Below, piece after piece: positions 15,557 through 22,651 of a stretch of DNA of 34,867 nucleotides. This DNA comes from Clostridia bacterium. Lineage in GTDB: Bacteria; Bacillota_A; Clostridia; Oscillospirales; CAG-272. The translations under genes were made by a program, and so were the position numbers. How positions within the stretch are numbered: position 1 is the stretch's first letter; each line of letters begins with the position of its first letter. Where the stretch lies: positions 1-34,867 of the forward strand of contig JAFVXK010000009.1 of assembly GCA_017501175.1 (NCBI GenBank), given 5' to 3'. The notes below the pieces were generated by a model. That model was not told where the DNA came from. It did no database searches and was given only the letters and a program-made list of their open reading frames with translations.

Positions 15557-15585
15557 ATTTTACCACAAAAGATATAAAAAGTAAA
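15557..15585 (-). promoter_or_regulatory. Promoter of the GTPase-NYN fusion, extended -10
   Basis: On the minus strand TTTACT (15585-15580) and TAAAAT (15562-15557) are 17 bases apart, with TGG before the -10. The -35 matches only four of six consensus bases, so the extended -10 probably carries recognition. Confidence 0.6.
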
Positions 15586-15624
15586 TAAAAAAAGCTAACT
15601 CACGCCAAAAAGCTTGAGTTAGCT
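15584..15624 (-). terminator. Rho-independent terminator of the methylase/small-protein unit
   Basis: A 10-bp stem (15593-15602 and 15615-15624) with a 12-base loop is followed on the minus strand by a T-rich run (TTTTTTATTT). It follows the small acidic protein gene and precedes the promoter of the GTPase fusion. Confidence 0.82.
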
Positions 15625-15655
15625 CCCACCAAAGCAGTAAGCCTGCCCGACAGAA

Positions 15656-15829
15656 TTAAAGGTCGTCGGCGTCCTGTACGGGCATATCGTAAGGGTCGTC
15701 GGGAACTCCCGTATAAGAGCCGTAAGGGTCTGTGTCAATTCTATCGTCAACACTGCTCGATTTCATCGAAAACTCAACACGGGTACGGTCTTTTTGCTTG
15801 TTTTTCTCTTTTTTAAATTCGTTTTTCAT
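15656..15829 (-). CDS. Small acidic protein with a DPYGSYTG motif (57 aa)
   Basis: The protein has a very basic N-terminus (MKNEFKKEKNKQKDR) and an acidic C-terminus holding DPYGSYTGVPDDPYD and ending PVQDADDL. I recall small Clostridia proteins of unknown function sharing the D-x-x-GSYTG and C-terminal PVQDADDL pattern; I know of no assigned role. It has no signal peptide or membrane segment and looks disordered. ATG 15829 follows GGGAGG by about nine bases; the reading frame is open further upstream, but the longer form would run through the inverted repeat and has no ribosome binding site. It lies 112 bases downstream of the DNA methylase on the same strand. Confidence 0.72.
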   Translation of the reverse strand: MKNEFKKEKNKQKDRTRVEFSMKSSSVDDRIDTDPYGSYTGVPDDPYDMPVQDADDL

Positions 15830-15831
15830 AA

Positions 15832-15885
15832 AATATAGCCTCCCTTCGCTTGCCTTTATTATGGCTCTATGCGGGAGGCTATATT
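15832..15885 (-). promoter_or_regulatory. RNA hairpin covering the ribosome binding site of the small acidic protein
   Basis: A perfect 13-bp inverted repeat (AATATAGCCTCCC at 15832-15844, GGGAGGCTATATT at 15873-15885) encloses 28 bases. In the minus-strand mRNA the downstream arm GGGAGGCTATATT contains the Shine-Dalgarno, two bases before the ATG. Pairing with the upstream arm would hide it. Two short inner pairings (GC/GC and GCC/GGC) can lengthen the hairpin. There is no T run after it, so it is not a terminator. Translational control is inferred from geometry only. Confidence 0.6.
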
Positions 15886-15941
15886 CCTTTTTAAAATGTA
15901 AAATCAAATTAAAATTTTGCTTTTTCGGGGTTGAAATGGGC

Positions 15942-17459
15942 TTACTTTCCTATTATATGTAAAGTTTGGTTTACAATTTGGTCGCAAGCGGCAACCGAGG
16001 TCTGACGAAACGACATAAGACGCATACCCATATTTTCAATAAGATTTCTCGGGGGAAGGGGAAGTGCGCGCATTTCCTTCGAGTTTATCTGCTTTGACTT
16101 GGAAACTATCGAAAGATATCTGTCGTAGATAGTGGAGTTTAAAAGAGCGAAAAGACCAAATGCAAGTCTTGCCGAAATCTCGGCGTTTTTATCCTTGGTA
16201 TCTATGAAGTTTATCTTGTTGTGGGTGCTTATATATCTGTATGCGGGAAGCTGGGAAGCAAGATAAATAGCCGAATTGATAAATCTCTCGTCGCTCTTTG
16301 AGGGGACTCGCTTGATTATTATCATATTCTTGTTTTTCTGGATAAGCGAGGGATTGATGGGAGCGATGTACTGACGCTTTATGGGAAGAGGGAAGTCAAT
16401 AGTGCCGTTTCTTATGGCGGCAGGGCGGATAAGCGGCACGGCGCTCTTTATCGGTTCGCTGAAGAGAAGTCCCTCACAGCGAGAGTCCAAGACAAGACCT
16501 GTTGACATTTTAAGACCGAGCGACGCGAGAGTTTCGGGAAGGGCGGAAATGAACTTAACAATTTTCGTGTCCTCAACGCTCTTCGGGAGAGTAAGCGTGC
16601 CGTCGTTCTTGTCAACGACAAAGTCGTATGCAAGAGGCGGAAGAGCAACCGTGCGCTCGGGTGAGCCGTCGTCGGTGGAAACGGTGATTGCAACGCTTTC
16701 GGGCTTCTCGCCCTTTCTGTAGCCGAGAATTATATTCTTTTTGAGGGGAACGGCGCGCTTTTCGTTCTTCTGCTTGCCGATGAAGAGGTGTATTGACGAG
16801 AGCGCGAGCTTTTCTGCCATTTCCTTGCGGAAGGCGGTGAGAGCCGACGCACTTGCAACAAGGGTGGGAAGGACGATGACGAGCTGACCGTCATCCTCAA
16901 GGTGTCTTCCGGCGGTCTTCGCAAAGAGGAACGCCTCGTTTATCTTGACCTGTGTGACACCGCCCGCCTCAAGCGCCTCGGTTGATTTCTTCTCGCAAAG
17001 CTCTGTCGGGGGATTGCAAATAACGAGGTCATACTTGTCCTCGATAGAGTCAAAGAAGGTAACCGTGTAGTGATTTTTCGACTCCGTGACGTAGTTTTCG
17101 TTATATACCGTGACGTAGAGCTTTACGCCGTAATCGTGACGGCATTTTTTCCGTATTCTTTCAAGGTTGTCCTCAAGCATTGGAATAAAGTCGTCGCATA
17201 CCTCGTAGCAGGTGAGAAAAATCTGCTTACATTCGAGACAGCTTTTGCAAATTTCCTCTATTATGGCGGCGGAAAGAATACCCGTGCCGGCACCGGGGTC
17301 GAGCACCGTATAGACCGTCTTTTTCGGATTAAGCTCGAACATTTTTGCCATAAGACGAGCGGTATCCTTCTTTGTGAAGAGCCTTCCCAGACGGACGTTT
17401 TCGCTCTGCGACTTCTCCCTTATGAGCTTATATGTGTTTCTGACGGCAAGATTAAGCAT
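15942..17459 (-). CDS. Solitary adenine-N6 DNA methyltransferase (Eco57I/TaqI type)
   Basis: The 505-residue enzyme should transfer a methyl group from S-adenosylmethionine to adenine N6 in DNA. Motif X-like LGRLFTKKDTARLMAKM (24-40) precedes motif I DPGAGTG (54-60); motif IV is NPPT (149-152). The C-terminal half (about 290-505) resembles the TaqI-type target-recognition domain, ending in a LPLPPRNLIENMG segment. The fourth residue of motif IV is normally aromatic (Y, F or W) and stacks on the flipped base; Thr here is unusual. No restriction endonuclease is adjacent, so it is an orphan methylase or a relic. The ATG follows GGAGG by five bases. It diverges from the Mre11-like gene. Confidence 0.85.
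   Translation of the reverse strand: MLNLAVRNTYKLIREKSQSENVRLGRLFTKKDTARLMAKMFELNPKKTVYTVLDPGAGTGILSAAIIEEICKSCLECKQIFLTCYEVCDDFIPMLEDNLERIRKKCRHDYGVKLYVTVYNENYVTESKNHYTVTFFDSIEDKYDLVICNPPTELCEKKSTEALEAGGVTQVKINEAFLFAKTAGRHLEDDGQLVIVLPTLVASASALTAFRKEMAEKLALSSIHLFIGKQKNEKRAVPLKKNIILGYRKGEKPESVAITVSTDDGSPERTVALPPLAYDFVVDKNDGTLTLPKSVEDTKIVKFISALPETLASLGLKMSTGLVLDSRCEGLLFSEPIKSAVPLIRPAAIRNGTIDFPLPIKRQYIAPINPSLIQKNKNMIIIKRVPSKSDERFINSAIYLASQLPAYRYISTHNKINFIDTKDKNAEISARLAFGLFALLNSTIYDRYLSIVSKSKQINSKEMRALPLPPRNLIENMGMRLMSFRQTSVAACDQIVNQTLHIIGK
15958..15975. repeat. TGTAAA-N6-TTTACA palindrome, copy 1
   Basis: Inverted half-sites TGTAAA and TTTACA are six bases apart and lie inside the last codons of the DNA methylase gene. 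The same arrangement recurs at 31772-31789. No known regulator is assigned. Confidence 0.45.
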
Positions 17460-17498
17460 AGCTACCTCCGATTTCTGCCTTGAATTATTCTTGCTTTT

Positions 17499-17527
17499 AT
17501 TGTATCATATTTTTCAATCCCTTGCAA
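17499..17527 (-). promoter_or_regulatory. Promoter of the DNA methylase
   Basis: On the minus strand TTGCAA (17527-17522) and TACAAT (17504-17499) are 17 bases apart. The -35 is part of an 8-base inverted repeat shared with the divergent promoter. Confidence 0.72.
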
Positions 17528-17563
17528 TACATTTTTAAAGTTTTTTTGATAAAAATATTGCAA
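17522..17563. promoter_or_regulatory. Symmetrical region between divergent promoters
   Basis: TTGCAATA (17522-17529) and TATTGCAA (17556-17563) form an inverted repeat 26 bases apart. Each arm contains the -35 of one divergent promoter, so both genes share the same non-consensus -35 in mirror orientation. A common regulator or simple promoter symmetry would both explain it. Confidence 0.55.
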
Positions 17564-17586
17564 AATTTGGCGTAAGATGTTATACT
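17558..17586 (+). promoter_or_regulatory. Promoter of the Mre11-like gene
   Basis: TTGCAA (17558-17563) and TATACT (17581-17586) are 17 bases apart. A small palindrome GTAAA-g-TTTAC (17599-17609) lies just after the expected start point and could be an operator. Confidence 0.7.
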
Positions 17587-17628
17587 ATTATATATAATGT
17601 AAAGTTTACTGCCGAAAGGGAGCCCGAT

Positions 17629-18777
17629 ATGAGCGAGAATACGAAAATTACAAACCTTAAATTTTTGCATTGCGGAGATATTCATCTTGATTCTCCCTTC
17701 CTCGACGTTTCACCTGAGAAGAGCGAGGAGAAGAGACGCGAGCTTCGCTCGACCTTTATGCGTCTTATGGAGTTCATACGCGACAAGGGTGTTGACTACG
17801 TTTTTATCAGCGGCGACCTTTTTGACACGAGGTACGCGACGAATATAACGTCAGAAATTCTTATCAGAGAGTTCCGTAACTGTCCCGACACGCAGTTTGT
17901 AATCGCTCCCGGCAGAAGCGACGCTTACGAGAACAACCTCATATATTCCTCTGACAGACTTCCGCAAAACTGTCACGTGTTTAAGAGCACGAGCCTTGAC
18001 CGCATCTACTTTGAGCGAGACAAGGTTATGGTTTACGGCTGGGGCTTTGCGGACGGTGAGTTTGAGCAAAATCCTCTTTATGACGCGCACGTTGACGATA
18101 GCGCGAACATAAACGTTGTGTGCGGCTATGCCGACCTTGACGGCGAGGTTGGCTCGAAGACCTGCCCCGTGTCGCGTGCCGACCTCAAAAGATTCGGTGC
18201 GGATTATTACGCGCTCGGCTCTCGCCACGAGGCAACCGACCTTATAAGCCTCGGGACGTCTATGTATAGCTACTCAGGCTCTCTTGAGTGTATGGGATTT
18301 GATGAGCCCGGCATTGGCGGAGCAAAGCTTCTGAACGTAAAGTATAATGACGGAGAGCTCTCGATGGACGGAAAGAATATGACCTTTGGCCGTATCCGCT
18401 TCGTTACCGAGGAGATAGACATCACGGGTGTAAGCTCCAACAGCGAGATAATTAACCGTATCAGCCGAATGATAAGCGAGAAAAAGTACGGCGTTGAAAC
18501 AGGACTTCGCTGTAATCTTGTTGGAAACATAGACCCTCGCTTTATCGTTCCGTCGGGACTTGAAAACGACGTGTTTGGGCTTTATTGCTTTGAGCTTTGC
18601 GACAAAACGCTGCCTCTTTATAACACCGAGAGCTTCAAGCGAGATATGTCGGTCAAGGGCGAGCTTTTCCGCACTCTTCTGCCGCTTCTTCAGGGCGAGG
18701 ACGAGGAGCGCCGCATTGCCGCTGCAAGAGCCTTCCGCGAGGGGCTCGCGGCACTCGAAAACCGCAATATAGATTAA
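17629..18777 (+). CDS. Mre11/SbcD/YhaO-like metallophosphoesterase with altered active site
   Basis: The 382-residue protein has the fold of SbcD/Mre11-type DNA repair nucleases, closest in build to YhaO. The first two metal motifs are intact: GDIHLD (16-21; D17, H19) and SGDLFD (61-66). The third motif, normally GNHD, reads GRSD (95-98), losing the Asn ligand and catalytic His. The fourth region reads CGYAD (165-169) where a His is usual, and GHxH reads GSRH (197-200). The conserved YSGSLECMGFDEPG segment (215-228) is kept. This pattern suggests reduced or lost nuclease activity. The SbcC/YhaN-type ATPase partner is not adjacent. GGGAG precedes ATG 17629. The fold is clear; the activity is not. 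Confidence 0.85.
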   Translation: MSENTKITNLKFLHCGDIHLDSPFLDVSPEKSEEKRRELRSTFMRLMEFIRDKGVDYVFISGDLFDTRYATNITSEILIREFRNCPDTQFVIAPGRSDAYENNLIYSSDRLPQNCHVFKSTSLDRIYFERDKVMVYGWGFADGEFEQNPLYDAHVDDSANINVVCGYADLDGEVGSKTCPVSRADLKRFGADYYALGSRHEATDLISLGTSMYSYSGSLECMGFDEPGIGGAKLLNVKYNDGELSMDGKNMTFGRIRFVTEEIDITGVSSNSEIINRISRMISEKKYGVETGLRCNLVGNIDPRFIVPSGLENDVFGLYCFELCDKTLPLYNTESFKRDMSVKGELFRTLLPLLQGEDEERRIAAARAFREGLAALENRNID

Positions 18778-18781
18778 AAAC

Positions 18782-18815
18782 AAGCAGAGCGAGGGGCGGC
18801 TCGCTCTGCTTTCTT
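18782..18815 (+). terminator. Rho-independent terminator of the Mre11-like gene
   Basis: A 12-bp stem (18782-18793 and 18800-18811) with a six-base loop is followed by TTCTTGT, only a few bases after the stop codon. Confidence 0.85.
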
Positions 18816-18822
18816 GTATAAT

Positions 18823-18860
18823 AAACGGCTGCTTCTGAAATTGAAGCAGCCGTTTTGATT
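18823..18860. terminator. Hairpin terminator, probably for the lysS-pspC unit and reinforcing the plus strand
   Basis: A 13-bp perfect stem (18823-18835 and 18843-18855) with a seven-base loop is followed by TTGATTTTT on the plus strand and by TTTATTAT within and after the stem on the minus strand. It lies between convergent genes. Confidence 0.75.
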
Positions 18861-18902
18861 TTTGAAATTTAAAGCCTTGCCGTGTAAGGTCTTGCGGCTA
18901 TA

Positions 18903-19091
18903 TCAGTCGGGCTTGCGCGGCATGATAATCGCGGCTATAATATATGCCAAAACACCTACACCGGCAAACAAGACTGCAAGAACCCATAAAAGACGAATTA
19001 CGGTTGGGTCAACGTCAAAATATTCACCGATACCGGCGCACACGCCGTCAAGCTTTTTGTCGGTGTTTGATTTATAAAGCTTCTTTTGCAT
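18903..19091 (-). CDS. Small PspC-domain membrane protein
   Basis: The 62-residue protein is a bare PspC domain: KKLYKSNTDKKLDGVCAGIGEYF, then DPTVIRLLWVLAVLF and a second hydrophobic stretch ending MPRKPD. PspC-type proteins sit in the cytoplasmic membrane and are linked to envelope-stress signalling; stand-alone small copies are common in Firmicutes and poorly understood. Start 19091 was chosen because the family begins there; AAAGG is about ten bases upstream. It begins 13 bases after the lysS stop on the same strand, so it is probably cotranscribed. Confidence 0.87.
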   Translation of the reverse strand: MQKKLYKSNTDKKLDGVCAGIGEYFDVDPTVIRLLWVLAVLFAGVGVLAYIIAAIIMPRKPD

Positions 19092-19104
19092 AATGTCGTA
19101 CCTT

Positions 19105-20619
19105 TTACGCCTCGGGGCGCATCGTGGGGAAGAGTATAACCTCACGGATTGTGTCATTGCCGGTGAGCATCATTACCGTACGGTCAACACCGATGCCCAT
19201 ACCGCCTGTGGGGGGCATACCGTATTCCATAGCGGTGAGGAAGTCCTCGTCGAGCATCTCCGCCTCGTCGTCGCCGCGGTCACGGAGCTCAAGCTGCTTC
19301 ATAAAGCGCTCGCGCTGAACTATCGGGTCGTTAAGCTCGGAATATGCGTTTGCAAGCTCGCTGTGGCAGACGAAGAGCTCGAAGCGCTCGGTAAGTCTGG
19401 GGTCTGCGGGGCTTGCCTTCGTAAGAGGCGAAACCTCTACGGGATACATAGTGATGAAGGTGGGCTGAATGAGCTTTTCCTCGACTTTCTGGTCGAAGCA
19501 GGCATAGAGCGCGTTGCCCCAGGTCTTGTCTGCGGTGTCTGCAAGCTCAACGCCGATTGCCTCTGCCGCCTTGACAGCCTCAGCGTCGTCGGTGATAGCG
19601 CCGAAGTCAACTCCTGCGTATTCCTTAACCGCGTCAACCATAGTGAGTCTTCTCCAGCCGGGAGTAAGGTCGATTTTCTCGCCCATCCACTCGACCTCGT
19701 ACGTGCCGAGAATCTCCTTTGCCGCACCCGAGATGATTCCCTCGGCAATATCCATCATATCGTGGAAATCAGCGTAAGCCTGATAAAGCTCGATAGTGGT
19801 AAATTCGGGGTTGTGCTTGGGGTCCATTCCCTCGTTTCTGAATATTCTGCCTATCTCGTAAACTCTCTCCATACCGCCGACGATAAGACGCTTCAAGGGA
19901 AGCTCGGTTGCGATACGCATATACATATCAATGTCAAGAGTGTTGTGATGGGTTATAAAGGGACGAGCTGATGCTCCGCCTGCGATGGTGTTAAGGACGG
20001 GAGTTTCTACCTCGATATAATCTCTGTCGTCGAGGTACTTACGCATATACTTTATGAACTGTGAACGGATAATGAAGTTGCGCTTGACCTCGGGGTTAAC
20101 GATAAGGTCAACGTATCTCTGACGGTATCTCGTTTCAAGGTCGGTAAGACCGTGGAACTTCTCGGGAAGAGGAAGAAGCGCCTTTGCAAGAAGAGTGATT
20201 TTCTCTGCGTGTACCGAAACCTCGCCTGTGCGTGTGCGGAAGAGCTTGCCCTCAACGCCCATAATGTCACCAATATCCCATTTCTTGAAGGAAGCGTAAT
20301 CCTCCTCGCCAACAGAATCTCTCGCGACGTAGAGCTGAATTTTGCCCTCGCCATCAAGGAGGTGAGCGAAGGAAGCCTTACCCATAACTCTGCGGCTGGT
20401 CATTCTTCCTGCAATTCTTACCGTGATGCTTTCGCCCTCAGCGAGTGTCGGCTCTTTTTCCTCAAAGAGCGCGATAGCGTCGGTGCTGTTATGAGTTACG
20501 TCATATTTAGTAATTTCAAAGGGGTTTTTGCCCGCCTCGTAGAGCGCGTTCAGCTTTTCGCGGCGAACCTGAAGCTCACTTGTGGAGTTTTGCTGATTGT
20601 TATTTACTTCGTTTGCCAT
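19105..20619 (-). CDS. lysS: Lysyl-tRNA synthetase, class II
   Basis: LysS charges tRNA-Lys with lysine in the cytoplasm. An OB-fold anticodon-binding domain occupies residues about 55-170 (VRIAGRMTSRRVMGKASF). The class II catalytic core holds motif 1 around RSQFIKYMRKYLDDRDYIEV, motif 2 with FRNEGMDPKHNPEFTTIE, and motif 3 GMGIGVDRTVMMLTG near the end. Length (504) is normal, and the first 25 residues are the usual variable extension. AAAGGA precedes the ATG. It follows greA by 18 bases with no T-box leader, so it is read as part of the peptidase-greA-lysS-pspC unit. Confidence 0.97.
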   Translation of the reverse strand: MANEVNNNQQNSTSELQVRREKLNALYEAGKNPFEITKYDVTHNSTDAIALFEEKEPTLAEGESITVRIAGRMTSRRVMGKASFAHLLDGEGKIQLYVARDSVGEEDYASFKKWDIGDIMGVEGKLFRTRTGEVSVHAEKITLLAKALLPLPEKFHGLTDLETRYRQRYVDLIVNPEVKRNFIIRSQFIKYMRKYLDDRDYIEVETPVLNTIAGGASARPFITHHNTLDIDMYMRIATELPLKRLIVGGMERVYEIGRIFRNEGMDPKHNPEFTTIELYQAYADFHDMMDIAEGIISGAAKEILGTYEVEWMGEKIDLTPGWRRLTMVDAVKEYAGVDFGAITDDAEAVKAAEAIGVELADTADKTWGNALYACFDQKVEEKLIQPTFITMYPVEVSPLTKASPADPRLTERFELFVCHSELANAYSELNDPIVQRERFMKQLELRDRGDDEAEMLDEDFLTAMEYGMPPTGGMGIGVDRTVMMLTGNDTIREVILFPTMRPEA

Positions 20620-20637
20620 AGCTTTGAGTGTCCTTTC

Positions 20638-21117
20638 TTATTCCTTTGCTCTCGAAACGCTCTTTATCTTGAGATGTTGTTCTCTTGCGCCCGAAACGAC
20701 GACCTCGTCGCCCTCCTTTGCGCCGAGAAGAGCCGTGCCTATCGGGGAGGAGTCGGATATTTTACCGTTTGCGGGGTCGGTTTCGTAAGAGCCTACTATG
20801 TGATATGTGAATTCCTTTGCGCGCTCTACGTTGTAAAGAACTACGATAGAGCCGACGCTGATTTTGCTCTCGTCTATCTGCGACTCGTCAATAACCTTTG
20901 CGTGTGCTATCATTTCGCGCAGCTCGTCGATTCTGGCGTGAATTTTGCCCTGCTCCTGCTTTGCCTCGTCGTACTCCGAGTTCTCGGAAAGGTCGCCGAA
21001 GGCTCTCGCGGTTGAGATTTCCTTCTTGTTTTCCTCTACTCTGACGTTTACGAGGTAGTCAAGCTCGTCCTGGAGCGCCTTGAAGCCCGCAGGGGTGTAG
21101 GTTTTGATTTCTGGCAT
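20638..21117 (-). CDS. greA: Transcription elongation factor GreA
   Basis: GreA enters the secondary channel of RNA polymerase and stimulates cleavage of backtracked RNA. The N-terminal coiled coil has the tip GDLSENSEYDEAK (41-53) with the catalytic acidic pair D42 and E45. The C-terminal FKBP-like domain holds SDSSPIGTALLGAKEGDEV. Length (159) is typical. AGGAG precedes the ATG. It lies 30 bases after the S41 peptidase gene and 18 bases before lysS; the greA-lysS pairing is common in Firmicutes. Confidence 0.97.
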   Translation of the reverse strand: MPEIKTYTPAGFKALQDELDYLVNVRVEENKKEISTARAFGDLSENSEYDEAKQEQGKIHARIDELREMIAHAKVIDESQIDESKISVGSIVVLYNVERAKEFTYHIVGSYETDPANGKISDSSPIGTALLGAKEGDEVVVSGAREQHLKIKSVSRAKE

Positions 21118-21147
21118 GATTTTTCTCCTGAATATCTAATGTATTAT

Positions 21148-22539
21148 TTATTTTTTGTTTATTAAACTCGTAAGCTCGGCATAAGCCGCCTCGTACTGAT
21201 TGTCAACCTCGGGGTCGGGGATATACTCAACGCGGCGGTCAGGCTCAACGCCCTCGCCGTCAAAGTTTTTGTCGCACGGCGGATTGAAAAGCCCTGTCGT
21301 GAGGGTGATTGAAGAGCCGTCGCTTAAAGGGAAGATGTTCTGAACCTTTCCCTTCGTATAAGTGGTTTCACCCACTATAACGGCGTCAATCAGACCGGCG
21401 TCGCGGTAGTCGCGTATTGCGGCGGTGAAAAGCTCACCCGCCGATGCAGTGTAGCCGTTACACAAAACAACTATAGGAACGCTTATTACGTGGTCGTTGC
21501 CCGAGTAGTACCACTTCTTGTCGTCACGGGTTACCTCGGCGACGATTTTTGTTCCTTTTTTAACGAAACCGGAGAGGATATTGACAGCGGTATCAAGATA
21601 ACCTCCTCCGTTGTATCTGACGTCGAATATATAACCCTTGACCTTCTTTGTTTTTTCGAGCTCTTCAATTATGGAAACGAACTGCTCGTCGGTGTTGGCA
21701 TTGAATGAAGAAATAACGACGTAGGCAATACCGTCATCATACAGCTCGTAGGCGACGCTCTCGGTTTCCACGTGAACGCGCTCCATCTCGTAGGTTATCT
21801 CCTCGCCATTTCGCAAAACGGTAATGCTGACGGCAGAGCCTATCTCGCCTTTAACCAGGTCCATAAAGGTGTTAAGGTCGGTGTCGGTGGCAGCTGTGCC
21901 GTCAACCTTCACGATAAGGTCGCCTGCAAGAATGCCCGCCTTCTCTGCGGCGGAGTCTGATATTGTTTCAATGACGGTTACTGTATGCTCTTCGTAGTCA
22001 AGCTGAACGTAAACACCGATGCCTGCAAATTCACCCTCAAGGTCGGACATATATGCCGCGTGCTCCGTCGGGTTTCTGTAAAAGGAGTATTTGTCCCCTA
22101 TCGCAGAAACGTAGGCGCGGATTATCTCGTCTGAGCCTACCTCGCCGTTAACGTCGTCAAGCGTAAGCTGGGGAAGCTTGTTATTGATGTATTCGTCAGC
22201 CGTTTTGACGGCAAGCTCAAAAAGCTTCTCGGAGTCGTTATAGCCGAGGTCTTCGATATATCGGGTCGCATAGTAGCGCTCGATGGTTTTGAGCTTTACG
22301 GTGTTGAATTTGGGGAAGCCCCAATAATCGAGATAGCTTGAAACGTAGCTGTATTTTTTACTGCAGCCTGCGTCAACGTTTTGGCGAAGGGTTTCCGAAA
22401 GAGATGCAAACTCCTCCTCGGTGATATCGGTATCTACTTCCGAAAAATTTTCCTCAAAGCAGGACGAAAGTGACAGCGTCGAGGAAAAAATTATCAGAAG
22501 AACCAAAAGGAGTGAAAGGATTTTTCTGCTTTTAAACAT
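21148..22539 (-). CDS. C-terminal processing peptidase (S41), lipoprotein
   Basis: This exported serine protease has a type II signal peptide (MFKSRKILSLLLVLLIIFSS, lipobox SLSSC with Cys27), so it is anchored outside the membrane. A PDZ domain lies at about 170-255 (GIGVYVQL, AGILAGDLIVKVDG), followed by the S41 core: YNGGGYLD (309-316), nucleophile S366 in NGYTASAGELF, and general base K396 in TYTKGKVQ. It trims or degrades envelope proteins. The start is uncertain: ATG 22551 is also in frame, and neither has a clear ribosome binding site; 22539 was chosen because it gives a normal signal peptide. TATAAT lies at 22560-22555 on this strand, without a good -35. greA follows at 30 bases. Confidence 0.9.
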   Translation of the reverse strand: MFKSRKILSLLLVLLIIFSSTLSLSSCFEENFSEVDTDITEEEFASLSETLRQNVDAGCSKKYSYVSSYLDYWGFPKFNTVKLKTIERYYATRYIEDLGYNDSEKLFELAVKTADEYINNKLPQLTLDDVNGEVGSDEIIRAYVSAIGDKYSFYRNPTEHAAYMSDLEGEFAGIGVYVQLDYEEHTVTVIETISDSAAEKAGILAGDLIVKVDGTAATDTDLNTFMDLVKGEIGSAVSITVLRNGEEITYEMERVHVETESVAYELYDDGIAYVVISSFNANTDEQFVSIIEELEKTKKVKGYIFDVRYNGGGYLDTAVNILSGFVKKGTKIVAEVTRDDKKWYYSGNDHVISVPIVVLCNGYTASAGELFTAAIRDYRDAGLIDAVIVGETTYTKGKVQNIFPLSDGSSITLTTGLFNPPCDKNFDGEGVEPDRRVEYIPDPEVDNQYEAAYAELTSLINKK

Positions 22540-22573
22540 AAATTCGCACATATTATTATATGAGGCAAAACGC

Positions 22574-22610
22574 AAATTTTACCCTGCAGCGATAGCGCAG
22601 GGTAAAATTT
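22574..22610 (-). terminator. Inverted repeat, likely terminator of the CdaR-type regulator
   Basis: A 14-bp perfect stem (22574-22587 and 22597-22610) with a nine-base loop lies 41 bases after the regulator stop. The AT-rich outer part of the stem supplies the T-rich end (AAAATTT), but no separate T run follows, so termination may be partial and allow read-through into the S41 gene. Confidence 0.65.
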
Positions 22611-22651
22611 TAATAAGTCTTGCCGAAGGTCACATTCCGACTGTCTGACTG

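Noticed and set aside
19093..21015. Long plus-strand open frames opposite lysS and greA (19093-19971, 20152-21015)
   Set aside because: They are shadows of two certain housekeeping genes, with low-complexity translations and no start signals.
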